A DNA stretch of 35,343 bases, taken from positions 1 through 35,343 of the forward strand of contig NZ_QWVT01000026.1 in the NCBI RefSeq assembly GCF_003570705.1, given 5' to 3'. The DNA is from Mesobacillus zeae. GTDB lineage: Bacteria > Bacillota > Bacilli > Bacillales > Cytobacillaceae. The position numbers were made by a program, and so were the translations under genes. Below are positions 16,497-23,802 of the stretch, piece after piece. Positions within the stretch are counted from its first letter, which is position 1. Each line of letters begins with the position of its first letter. The notes beneath the pieces are model-generated. The model was not told the DNA's origin. It did no database searches and saw nothing but the letters and a program-made list of their open reading frames with translations.

Positions 16497-16748
16497 GTCG
16501 AACCTTCAAGTAAACCCTTCCGTAAAAATAAGCCAGAGACTGCTGGTAAATCTTTACAGGATAATTCTACACTTTATATGAGTATTTGGAAATAATGGTA
16601 TTTAAGAGGCTTTTCTTTTGGCTTCTGTAGCTTGGTATGATGGTTGCTTGCAATAGTCCAGAATTTCCAATTACCTATGATCGTTGCTGCCCAATTCACG
16701 ACTGTTGCTATACATACAGCATATAATTTTCAAGGGGGATTTTCTCTG

Positions 16749-16776
16749 AAAAATGTAAAGATATCTTTACATTTTT
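16749..16776. promoter_or_regulatory. 28-bp perfect palindrome, operator 1 of XRE gene
   Basis: Two 14-bp perfect arms centred between 16762 and 16763, with core GTAAAGATATCTTTAC. Its right half contains TTTACA (16766-16771), which is the -35 of a promoter with TAATAT at 16789-16794 after a 17-bp spacer. A dimer bound here would block that promoter. Confidence 0.7.
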
Positions 16777-16798
16777 TGGGCTGGCATTTAATATATAT

Positions 16799-16814
16799 GT
16801 AAAGATATCTTTAC
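16799..16814. promoter_or_regulatory. 16-bp palindrome, operator 2 of XRE gene
   Basis: The same core GTAAAGATATCTTTAC, perfect over 16 bp, centred 44 bp from operator 1 (about four helical turns). It lies just past the -10 element, over the expected transcription start, and 22 bp before the regulator's ATG. Confidence 0.7.
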
Positions 16815-16835
16815 TTCCTGGTTGGAGGGTTAGGC

Positions 16836-17048
16836 ATGAAAGTGATTAATCATATAAAGGAAATTCGCCAGAAAAGGGGCATTACGCAAGTGAAACTGGC
16901 GGAGGATTTGCAAATTACACGCCAGACTGTAAACGCGATTGAAAAGAATAAGTATAATCCCAGTCTGGAACTGGCGTTGAAATTAATAAAGTATTTTGAT
17001 GTGCCGATTGAAGAACTATTCTATTTAGAAGATTCAAAGGGGGAGTAG
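16836..17048 (+). CDS. Small XRE (Cro/CI-type) regulator
   Basis: A 70-residue stand-alone helix-turn-helix protein: KEIRQKRGITQVKLAEDLQI then TRQTVNAIEKNKYNPSLELALKL covers the five-helix Xre domain, ending PIEELFYLED. GGAGG precedes ATG 16836. This size class, followed by a small membrane protein, is common in Firmicutes and usually autoregulates. The paired palindromes at 16749 and 16799 flank its promoter. The membrane-protein gene starts three bases after its stop, so the two are co-transcribed. Confidence 0.93.
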   Translation: MKVINHIKEIRQKRGITQVKLAEDLQITRQTVNAIEKNKYNPSLELALKLIKYFDVPIEELFYLEDSKGE

Positions 17049-17050
17049 CT

Positions 17051-17461
17051 ATGAACAACCGAAAGATATTTTATATTGTGTGGGCTTTTTTGATTGGGTG
17101 TATTTTGTTTGGGGGCTTTTTGGGTATATATACCATTGGTAAAGCCACAGGTGAATACAGCTACGAATTGGCTATCCCTGTTATTGGTGGAACGGTAATA
17201 GGATCTCTATTTATTATGCTTTTCTCCAGGTGGAAAAAGAAAAGAAATGGGAATGTGCCGCAAATTGATGAACGGACATACATAATGTTGCAGCGTTACT
17301 TCATGATTGTACTTTATGTAGTACTGGTTGGCAGTGGGGCTGCATTAATCATTTTATATTCAATAGGTGTCCGCACAATTGAGACTGGTATATTAATTGT
17401 GTGTATGATGGGATTGTATATGTCTATTATCTTTGGGGCGTTTGTGGCAAAGCGGTTATAG
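17051..17461 (+). CDS. Four-helix membrane protein, partner of the XRE regulator (DUF2178-like)
   Basis: 136 residues with four likely membrane helices (about 5-27, 41-59, 84-106, 112-133) and a cytoplasmic basic loop with KKKRNGNVPQIDERTYIM. The D-E-R-T motif after the second helix is typical of small membrane proteins that sit next to Xre regulators in Firmicutes and archaea. AAAGGGGGAG precedes the ATG. Function is unknown; a role in sensing or in regulator sequestration is only a guess from gene pairing. Confidence 0.85.
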   Translation: MNNRKIFYIVWAFLIGCILFGGFLGIYTIGKATGEYSYELAIPVIGGTVIGSLFIMLFSRWKKKRNGNVPQIDERTYIMLQRYFMIVLYVVLVGSGAALIILYSIGVRTIETGILIVCMMGLYMSIIFGAFVAKRL

Positions 17462-17476
17462 ATGGGAGCTGACAGG

Positions 17477-18031
17477 GTGACAAATCTATATTTTGTCCGG
17501 CATGCGCAATCTGCCTATACACCGGATGAGCTGGGGAGGCCATTAACCGAAAAAGGCTTTGCTGATGCAAAAAAGGTGACTGAAATATTTAAGAATGTGG
17601 AGATTGACGTTGTCATTTCGAGCCCGTATAAACGGGCGATCCAAACAGTTGAAGGGATTGCTCATGACTTTGGCAAAGAGATGGAGATAGAGGAAGGGTT
17701 TAAGGAACGCATGTTGTCCATCGTTCCTGCAGAAGATTTCACTTTTGCGATAACAAAAGTATGGGAGGATGAGAGTTTCGCGTGGGGAGGCGGCGAGTCC
17801 AATGAGGCAGCCCGAAAAAGAGGTTCAGAGGTGACTTGTCGCATTTTAGAGAAGTATAAAGGTAAAGATATTGTAATTGGTACCCATGGCAATATCATGG
17901 TTTTAATCATGAGCTATTTTGACCAGCAATATGACTTTTCCTTTTGGAGAAACCTCGAGATGCCGGATGTATATAAACTGACGTTTGATGGAAGAGAATT
18001 AAGAAGTGTAGAGCGATTGTGGGGAGGGTAG
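17477..18031 (+). CDS. Histidine phosphatase superfamily protein
   Basis: A 184-residue phosphatase of the phosphoglycerate-mutase-like fold. RHAQS near residue 8 holds the catalytic His, VVISSPYKRAIQTVEGIA follows, the acid/base Glu is in the GGGES region, and THGN near the C-terminus provides the second His. The frame reaches ATG 17462, directly after the previous stop, but GGGAG at 17464-17468 fits GTG 17477 (VTNLYFVRHAQ), which is also where family members begin. It is third in the XRE operon by spacing. Substrate unknown. Confidence 0.9.
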   Translation: MTNLYFVRHAQSAYTPDELGRPLTEKGFADAKKVTEIFKNVEIDVVISSPYKRAIQTVEGIAHDFGKEMEIEEGFKERMLSIVPAEDFTFAITKVWEDESFAWGGGESNEAARKRGSEVTCRILEKYKGKDIVIGTHGNIMVLIMSYFDQQYDFSFWRNLEMPDVYKLTFDGRELRSVERLWGG

Positions 18032-18079
18032 GCGTATGTTGAGTGCTACCCGTTTAATTTTATCCTTTATAGGTAGTCG

Positions 18080-18445
18080 CTATTGAACGCCATTTAAGCG
18101 CCTCCGTATTTCTGCAGTTACTCCTGTCGGATCGTCAATTTGAAAAATGACATAGCGATATTTTTCGTGACCGTTTAGTTCAATGATGACAAGTGGTGTA
18201 TTTCCCGAATAGGAAAGGAAGTACCATTCATTGGCGTACTTAAAGCTGCCTTCATAAATATTTAAGAAAGAAGCCGAAGTCCCTGGCATTCTCAGCATCC
18301 ACTGAGGAGCCTGGAAATAGTCAACCAGTACATTCTCAATCATGGAATACGGCATGATTACTTTCTGTTTGAATGCGAAGTATGGCGTTAAACCAGTGAG
18401 GGTCAATGTAAGTTCTTCTTTTCCTAAATGGATTTTTCTTCCCAT
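18080..18445 (-). CDS. Small PH-like (bacterial PH) domain protein
   Basis: 121 residues, beta-rich, with KEELTLTLTGLTPYFAFKQKVIMPYSMIENVLVDYF then FLSYSGNTPLVIIELNG and a final helix AEIRRRLNG. The strand order and closing helix resemble bacterial PH-domain proteins. ATG 18445 has GGAGG seven bases upstream; the TTG 18451 frame start is not needed. It is convergent with the phosphatase gene and follows the membrane-protein gene at 18470 on the same strand. Function unknown. Confidence 0.75.
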   Translation of the reverse strand: MGRKIHLGKEELTLTLTGLTPYFAFKQKVIMPYSMIENVLVDYFQAPQWMLRMPGTSASFLNIYEGSFKYANEWYFLSYSGNTPLVIIELNGHEKYRYVIFQIDDPTGVTAEIRRRLNGVQ

Positions 18446-18469
18446 AATCAAGCCTCCAGTCGGTTTTAT

Positions 18470-18994
18470 TTAACTTTCTTTTAGTCTGGCCAGGTCTTTT
18501 GATAGGGGAGATCTTTTTAGTTTTTTAATTTGAAACAGTGTTTTTAAATCCGATTTATTGTCATATGAAAGCTGCAGGTGATAATAGTTAATGTATTCTG
18601 CAGTTGAGAAGATATAGATGAAAATGACAATACGAATGGATGATCCCGGTATAGACACGGGTGCAATCATAAATTCTGCAAGCATAACGATGAACGTAAC
18701 GGAAAGCAAAATAATATTGATGCGCTTGCAGGTTTTTAATAGCCGGATTAACCATTCTGGCGTTAGTGAACAGCCTGTCATCATAAGCCTTCTATACTTA
18801 ACATACCAGTATAAAAAGCCTTGGAGCAAAATAAACTCAAGGATGAAAAAAGACAGCCAGAATGAGAAAAGCGTGTGTAGTTCCATATCGGGAAACACCA
18901 AATACCAGGAATATGCACAAAAGATGAAAAGGATGATTGAAAATCCTTCCCCTGTATATAAATATTTCAAACGCTCCTTAAGATTCTCTTTCAA
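18470..18994 (-). CDS. Membrane protein of unknown function
   Basis: 174 residues with four likely membrane helices (about 17-33, 42-64, 92-113 and 116-133) and a basic cytoplasmic tail ending KLKRSPLSKDLARLKES. I do not recognise the family. The start is TTG 18994 with GAGGTG five bases upstream. It is probably co-transcribed with the PH-like gene 25 bp downstream, which may suggest a joint membrane role. Confidence 0.75.
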   Translation of the reverse strand: MKENLKERLKYLYTGEGFSIILFIFCAYSWYLVFPDMELHTLFSFWLSFFILEFILLQGFLYWYVKYRRLMMTGCSLTPEWLIRLLKTCKRINIILLSVTFIVMLAEFMIAPVSIPGSSIRIVIFIYIFSTAEYINYYHLQLSYDNKSDLKTLFQIKKLKRSPLSKDLARLKES

Positions 18995-19129
18995 TAGTGC
19001 ACCTCATTAAACCAACCTTCCTTTATATAAAGAGTAATATAATGCGCAAATCCTTACAAATATTAACTTTCTTTATATCCTTTATTTCCCTTTGATGTAT
19101 AATATGTTCAAAACCTGCAGGAGGAGAAT

Positions 19130-19589
19130 ATGAATATAACCCGCACGAGTGATTATGCTTTAATCGCAAAGCTCAATCAATATGTACATGATATTCATGC
19201 CACCCTGTATCCTGAGTATTTCAAGGAATATGACTATGAAGCTATGAAAAGTTTCTTTAAGGGAATTGTGGGTAACAAGGATTTCACTTTTCTGCTGCTG
19301 GAGGAAGAGGAGCCTTTAGGGTATGCCTGGATTGAAGTAAGAAATTACCCGGAGAGTGCTTTTAGGAAGCCTTATCGTTCTGTGTATGTCCATCAAATCA
19401 GTATTTCGGGAGAGCCGAAGAAGTAAGGGATATGGCACAAGGTTAATGGATGAAATTTATGGCATCGCCCAATCGAAAGGTATTGGCAAAATTGAGCTAG
19501 ATTATTGGTGCCACAATGAACTGGCAAAGAAATTTTATGATCAAAAAGGGTTTATGAAATACCGGGAATTTTTTTATAAGGAAATCTGA
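19130..19589 (+). pseudogene. GNAT acetyltransferase with a frameshift
   Basis: Two adjoining frames make one GNAT protein of about 152 residues. The first (19130-about 19410) covers the N-terminal part up to VYVHQISIS. The second (to 19589) continues ESRRSKGYGTRLMDEIYGIA, the acetyl-CoA-binding loop, to YDQKGFMKYREFFYKEI. Removing one G from GGG at 19408-19410 joins them cleanly. AGGAGGAG precedes ATG 19130. The break is in the cofactor-binding motif, so the protein would be dead if real; the short homopolymer makes a sequencing error possible. Confidence 0.85.
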
Positions 19590-19613
19590 AAACCATACAA
19601 GGGAGTTGAGTAT

Positions 19614-20423
19614 GTGAAAAAAGTTGTTCATTACTACAATCAATTTGATGAATGGGGCAGGCTTGACAGAGAGCCGATAGAATTCCAGGTGAATTGGCAT
19701 TATATACAAAGGTATCTGCCAGAGGCAGGACGTGTACTGGATAATGGCGCAGGGCCGGGGAAATACTCGATGGAGCTTGCGAAGGCAGGCTACAAGGTTA
19801 CTTTGACAGATTTAACGCCAAAATTGGTCGGGTTTGCAGAGGAAAAGGCAATCGAGCTTGGCTTAGAAGGTCAATTTAATGGCTTTTATGCCGCTGATGC
19901 AAGAGATCTTACCATGTTGGAAGATGAACAGTTCGACGCTGCATTGATGCTCGGGCCTATGTATCACTTGCAGGATGAGCAAGGTCGTGTACAGGCAATG
20001 AAAGAATTATATCGAGTCACTAAAAAAAATGGACTCGTGTTTGTAGCGTTTATGCCTCGAATCAGGCACATACTCACTTCACTGATTTCCCCTGATAATT
20101 GGAAACCGAACAATAAGATGGACACGATTAATGGTTTTTCTCAATCCGGCTGCTTCAATCATGAAGACGAAGGGCGTTTTACGGGAGCATACTACTTTGA
20201 GGTCGAGGACATTCGTCCTTTTATGGAGATACAAGGCTTTGAAAGCCTCGAGCTAATCGGCTCCAACGCAGGATCGGTATTAAACAATGAAAGCTGGAAT
20301 TACTGGAGGCAAAAAGGCGAGGAAGAGCTGGGAAAAGTAATCGATTTAATAAAGGAAAAAGCAACAGACCCTTATATTCTTGGCATATCCAGTCATTTGC
20401 TTTATATAGGCAGGAAAAAATAA
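19614..20423 (+). CDS. Class I SAM-dependent methyltransferase
   Basis: 269 residues. The Rossmann SAM-binding motif I is VLDNGAGPGKYSMELAKAGY, followed by LTDLTPKLV (motif II acidic residue), AADARDL, and FDAALMLGPMYHL with KELYRVTKKNGLVFVAF. The start is GTG 19614 with GGGAG at 19601-19605; the ATG two bases earlier is immediately followed by a stop. It follows the broken GNAT gene by 24 bp and may share its transcript. Substrate unknown. An AGGGCC/GGCCCT terminator lies just after. Confidence 0.92.
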   Translation: MKKVVHYYNQFDEWGRLDREPIEFQVNWHYIQRYLPEAGRVLDNGAGPGKYSMELAKAGYKVTLTDLTPKLVGFAEEKAIELGLEGQFNGFYAADARDLTMLEDEQFDAALMLGPMYHLQDEQGRVQAMKELYRVTKKNGLVFVAFMPRIRHILTSLISPDNWKPNNKMDTINGFSQSGCFNHEDEGRFTGAYYFEVEDIRPFMEIQGFESLELIGSNAGSVLNNESWNYWRQKGEEELGKVIDLIKEKATDPYILGISSHLLYIGRKK

Positions 20424-20445
20424 GGTGAAATTGTACAAATGCTCG

Positions 20446-20469
20446 AGGGCCCTGAACGGCCCTATTTTT
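20446..20469 (+). terminator. Terminator of the methyltransferase gene
   Basis: AGGGCC (20446-20451) pairs with GGCCCT (20458-20463), followed by ATTTTTG. Confidence 0.8.
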
Positions 20470-20482
20470 GTTATTGGGCATA

Positions 20483-20508
20483 AAAAGGCCTTGTTTATAC
20501 AAGGCCTT
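20483..20508 (-). terminator. Terminator of the minus-strand GNAT gene
   Basis: AAGGCCTTG and CAAGGCCTT form a perfect 9-bp stem around a six-base loop; on the minus strand it ends in TTTTT. It lies back-to-back with the plus-strand terminator at 20446. Confidence 0.8.
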
Positions 20509-20541
20509 AGCATCTTTACCTGCATTCAAGAGATATCACTT

Positions 20542-20967
20542 TTATAATTCCTTTCTAAATGAGTAACAAAACTTATCGAAGTTCAATTTATCCTCATAAA
20601 ATCTGTGTGCATCTACTCTCTGTAAACCAGATTCGAGAGCGATGTAGCTGCACTCCTTTTCTTTTGCAAATTGAAATAAGTAGTTCATCATTTCGTATCC
20701 ATATCCGGAAGATCTCGCTGATGATGTAGTTACTAAATCATGGACAAATAAGTGTCTCTTGTTATAAAAATTCGTTTTGATTGAAACACCGGCAAGTGCT
20801 TTAATAGATGTATCTTTCAGAAGTGCGTATAGTTCATAACCCTCTTTTTGCATCACCCCAAAAAGACTTAAAAAAGAATTCAAATCTAAATCGGTCCTTA
20901 ATTCTTTCATTACTTCAAAACTTTTAATTAAATCCTCTTCTTTACTGATTTTAATCATTTTTTTCAT
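20542..20967 (-). CDS. GNAT family N-acetyltransferase
   Basis: About 141 residues. The central strand ALAGVSIKTNFYNKRHLFVHDLV is followed by TTSSARSSGYGYEMMNYLFQFAKEKECSYIALESG, which is the acetyl-CoA loop (R-x-x-G-x-G/Y form: ARSSGYGYEM) and helix, and the end HRFYEDKLNFDKF is typical of GNATs. The frame extends to 20994, but no clear ribosome site serves either upstream ATG; I prefer MKKMIK at 20967, with AGAAGAG upstream. Acceptor unknown. Confidence 0.87.
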   Translation of the reverse strand: MKKMIKISKEEDLIKSFEVMKELRTDLDLNSFLSLFGVMQKEGYELYALLKDTSIKALAGVSIKTNFYNKRHLFVHDLVTTSSARSSGYGYEMMNYLFQFAKEKECSYIALESGLQRVDAHRFYEDKLNFDKFCYSFRKEL

Positions 20968-21036
20968 AACTACTCTTCTCATACCTCTTATCATTCTCTT
21001 TGCATGGTTCTGGATTTCAATAAATCACCGTGGGGA

Positions 21037-21888
21037 TTACTGCCAATGTGCCGGTCGGGTAAGCGAATTTGGTATTTTTGTGCTTGTATCGCCCTTTGCT
21101 GCGTTTATTTGAGCCTGGGTAAGAAAAATGCTCCCCGTGAGGTCGGCTCCTCTCAAGTCAGCGTCTCTTAAATCAGCGCCGATAAGGTCAGTCACTCTTA
21201 AATCGGCATCTCTAAGGTCTGCGGCAATAAGGAAAGCTCCTCTTAAGTCGGCTCCTCTGAGATCGGCTTTCCGAAGGTTGGCACCGAAAAGGTGGGCCCC
21301 TCTCCCGATGTTTTTCTTAAGCTGTACACGCATCACTTTCGTGCGGGCCAGTTCGCTTGTCCGCAATAACAGAGGGTTTACATAGGCTCTATGCGCGGCC
21401 ACGTCCAGTTTAGCAAGAGAATCGGGGCTTAGATGAGTAAGTCGCTCTGTCTCGTCGAGTGCACATTGGAGATCACTGTAAATTAGCTTGGCAGCTTCCA
21501 TGGTCAGTGCTTCGGTAAGATACCAGAGCATCTCATGAAGCTGCTGCATAAGAGGATATACCTTAAACATATGATTCGCCGTTTCGGGAGCATTTCGCCA
21601 ATCGTTACCTTTAAACGTGATTTGCGAGACCTTTTGTCCTGCTCCAAAACATTCGTATACTGTACATCCCCGAAAACCCTTCTGTCTAAGTTCTTTATGG
21701 ATATTACAGCGGAAATCCGCTTGCAGATTAGGACAAGGCTGGCCTCCATCTTTGTTTACAGCAAAATCTGATGATGCTGCAAAAGGCAGGGCGACGCAGC
21801 ATAGGCCAAAGCAATTTTCGCAGTCTGGACGAAGGCCGTTGAGGTCGATCCCATGTTGGGAGTCAGTTGTAGCAGGCAATTGGGACAC
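21037..21888 (-). CDS. Cys-rich (YkgJ-like) N-terminus with C-terminal pentapeptide repeats
   Basis: 283 residues in three parts. Residues 20-82 have a cysteine cluster: CENCFGLCC (23, 26, 30, 31), then Cys52, Cys61, Cys75 and Cys80, which resembles the YkgJ/Fe-S or zinc-chelating domain. A helical middle follows. Residues about 198-253 are some eleven A-(D/N)-L-x-x pentapeptide repeats that should form a right-handed beta-helix, as in Qnr/MfpA-type DNA mimics, though only about three coils long. GTG 21888 is almost touching its AAGGAA; TTG 21879 has better spacing and may be the true start. Function unknown; the pairing of a metal-binding cluster with a pentapeptide helix is known in Bacillaceae but uncharacterised as far as I know. 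Confidence 0.88.
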   Translation of the reverse strand: MSQLPATTDSQHGIDLNGLRPDCENCFGLCCVALPFAASSDFAVNKDGGQPCPNLQADFRCNIHKELRQKGFRGCTVYECFGAGQKVSQITFKGNDWRNAPETANHMFKVYPLMQQLHEMLWYLTEALTMEAAKLIYSDLQCALDETERLTHLSPDSLAKLDVAAHRAYVNPLLLRTSELARTKVMRVQLKKNIGRGAHLFGANLRKADLRGADLRGAFLIAADLRDADLRVTDLIGADLRDADLRGADLTGSIFLTQAQINAAKGDTSTKIPNSLTRPAHWQ

Positions 21889-21900
21889 TTCCTTTTAGAT

Positions 21901-22362
21901 TCAAAGTTTTATTTCATAGTGGATCCAGCTTTTATTCGTATTCACCCCACCCATTTTCTCATATAGTGACTGTGCGGTGATATTATCATTGGCTGTTTCC
22001 CAATTCATGGTAGCATAGCCATTCTCCCTTGAATAGTTCAAGGCATGCCTGAACAATGTTTCTCCAAGTCCATTCCCTCGGTAAGCTTCAGCAACAAACA
22101 AGTCGTTCAACACTGATATTTTTTTCACTTTTGTTGTACTGAATGTAAAGTATAGGGTTACGAATCCGGCAAAATCCCCGTCATTTTCGATAACGAACTG
22201 TTTTCCCAGCATGGGATGATCGATTAACAGATTGATATGATCCTCCAATTCTTTGTCCGTGGGATTAGGGCATTTATAAAAATCCACAATGTAAGACCGT
22301 ACAAGAGGTATCAGTTTTTTTGTATCTTTACTGGTAATGGATCTGACCGTAAATTCTTTCAT
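21901..22362 (-). CDS. GNAT family N-acetyltransferase
   Basis: 153 residues. VLNDLFVAEAYRGNGLGETLFRHALNYSREN contains the acetyl-CoA loop RGNGLG, and the end MNWETANDNITAQSLYEKMGGVNTNKSWIHYEI is typical of GNATs acting on small molecules. AAAGGATGG precedes ATG 22362. It lies 12 bp upstream of the pentapeptide gene on the same strand, so both may be one transcript. Acceptor unknown. Confidence 0.92.
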   Translation of the reverse strand: MKEFTVRSITSKDTKKLIPLVRSYIVDFYKCPNPTDKELEDHINLLIDHPMLGKQFVIENDGDFAGFVTLYFTFSTTKVKKISVLNDLFVAEAYRGNGLGETLFRHALNYSRENGYATMNWETANDNITAQSLYEKMGGVNTNKSWIHYEIKL

Positions 22363-22594
22363 ATCGTATCCATCCTTTCAAAAACCAAATACATATTAAG
22401 AATCTATTCGGCGGTTGGGATGGGATTTCCTCCTTGTGGTGTATCCGGGCCCTTGGGCAAGTTAATTCACAGAAAAATCGGAACCTTATTCAATGAAATC
22501 CGTAGTAGGTATGGAAGTTATAAAGTGTCTGAACCAATACAGTATAAAAAATAGCTTTAATAAGTTTTATAATAATCGCGGGGAGCGATGGCGA

Positions 22595-23254
22595 ATGAAG
22601 GTCCTTCAAATATCACCACATATTGTTAAAGTTGAAGCATGGTTTGGTCTTAAGATGAGCGCGTGGGTCGTAAAGGGGAGCGATGGCGTTTATATCGTCG
22701 ATACGGGCAAGGCTTTTATGGGCAAGCGGATTCTGCAGGAAGCAGAGCAGCTTGGGGATGTGAAGGCAGTTCTGCTTACGCATGGCCACTCTGACCATGT
22801 TGGAGGCTTGAAAAATATACTCCTGAGAAAAGAGCTGCCAGTGTACGCCCATATATCGGATATTAAACATATGGAAGGGAAAGAGCCTTTCCCTGGGCGA
22901 AAGAAAAAAGAGTTTCTAGTGGAAACAGGTGTGGCAGAGCCACTCGTTACATCAGAGGAAGGGGCTTTGCAGCATATTGATGATTTGATTTCGTATCATA
23001 CACCTGGACACTCTCCATGGCATGTTTGTTATTTTCATAAGGAGGACGGTGTCCTGATTGGCGGGGATCTTTTTACTTCCAAAAAAGGGAGGCTCAAGCC
23101 TCCCATCGCGATGTTTACGGCGGATATGAAGCAAGCAGTGGACAGCGGAAAGATCGTTAACGAATTAAAACCAGACATCGTCAGCATTTGCCATGGGAAC
23201 GACATTCGTTATCCCCATGAACAAATGGACAAGTATTTAAGCGAATATGCATAG
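22595..23254 (+). CDS. Metallo-beta-lactamase-fold hydrolase
   Basis: 219 residues. The dinuclear metal motif is THGHSDHVGG near residue 68, with HTPGHSPWHVCYF (third His) and GGDLFT (bridging Asp) downstream, then the final His in ICHGND. This is the glyoxalase-II-like MBL layout. The frame runs to 22493, but GGGGAG nine bases before ATG 22595 (MKVLQISPHI) sets the start. Alone between a GNAT gene and a convergent DUF1648 gene. Likely a small thioester or lactone hydrolase; substrate unknown. Confidence 0.92.
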   Translation: MKVLQISPHIVKVEAWFGLKMSAWVVKGSDGVYIVDTGKAFMGKRILQEAEQLGDVKAVLLTHGHSDHVGGLKNILLRKELPVYAHISDIKHMEGKEPFPGRKKKEFLVETGVAEPLVTSEEGALQHIDDLISYHTPGHSPWHVCYFHKEDGVLIGGDLFTSKKGRLKPPIAMFTADMKQAVDSGKIVNELKPDIVSICHGNDIRYPHEQMDKYLSEYA

Positions 23255-23281
23255 GTTTATCCATACTCATATTGAGTTCAT

Positions 23282-23776
23282 TTACCTTTGAAGCCGGAAC
23301 ATGCGGATGACAAAGACAGCGATTGTACCAAAAATCAGGATAAGGAATAAGGGGAGTTCCCAGCTCCCAAGCAGGCTCCCTTTTCCGTTTGCGACGCGGA
23401 TATCGTTCAGGATGCCGAAGGAAAAGAACAGCAGAATTTCATTCTTCAAGATATTCAGCATGTGGCTTGAGTTTTTATAGAGTCTTTCTCGGTTTTCCTC
23501 GTTGATGCCGATATAGTTATGGTATTGTGGGCGCTTTTCTAAGAAGCTGGAACCAACCCATATTAAAAGACCAATCATTGGTGGGATAAGAATAAAACTC
23601 TTGCCGCCCCAGTCATCAGGCTCTCCCGCTGCATTGTAATGTGTCGGGACCTGATCAGGCAAAGATGACCACTGGAAGAGCAAATATAGAATGGAACCAG
23701 CGAAGGCAAGCAAAGCCATTGCGTTGAGAACTTTGGCGATCATGGGTGTTTTATAGCTTGTTTTCGATAGATTCAT
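23282..23776 (-). CDS. DUF1648 domain membrane protein
   Basis: 164 residues with three to four membrane helices. The segment SSLPDQVPTHYNAAGEPDDWGGK (residues about 37-59) is the DUF1648 signature, which is also the N-terminal part of SdpI-type immunity proteins. AAAGGGG lies before ATG 23776. It is 26 bp behind the histidine kinase gene on the same strand, so it is probably the third gene of that two-component operon. A link to sensing or to peptide immunity is inference from the SdpI relation. Confidence 0.87.
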   Translation of the reverse strand: MNLSKTSYKTPMIAKVLNAMALLAFAGSILYLLFQWSSLPDQVPTHYNAAGEPDDWGGKSFILIPPMIGLLIWVGSSFLEKRPQYHNYIGINEENRERLYKNSSHMLNILKNEILLFFSFGILNDIRVANGKGSLLGSWELPLFLILIFGTIAVFVIRMFRLQR

Positions 23777-23802
23777 AAAGGTTGACCCCTTTCCAGGACA
23801 GG

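Larger units (their letters stand above)
16102..16748. other. Long gene-free stretch with palindromes
   Basis: About 650 bp without a gene I can support. A minus-strand frame at 16250-16465 lacks any family likeness. The stretch contains the 24-bp palindrome at 16297-16320, a G+C-richer patch around 16260-16430 unlike its A+T-rich flanks, and a GCTGCC/GGCAGC hairpin at 16482-16496 that on the minus strand is followed by TTTTT and could be an orphan terminator. It may be the relic of a lost gene or a small non-autonomous element. Confidence 0.45.

Noticed and set aside
22363-22594. Upstream extension of the MBL hydrolase to 22493
   Set aside because: The added residues are not hydrolase-like, and the ribosome site at GGGGAG fits ATG 22595.
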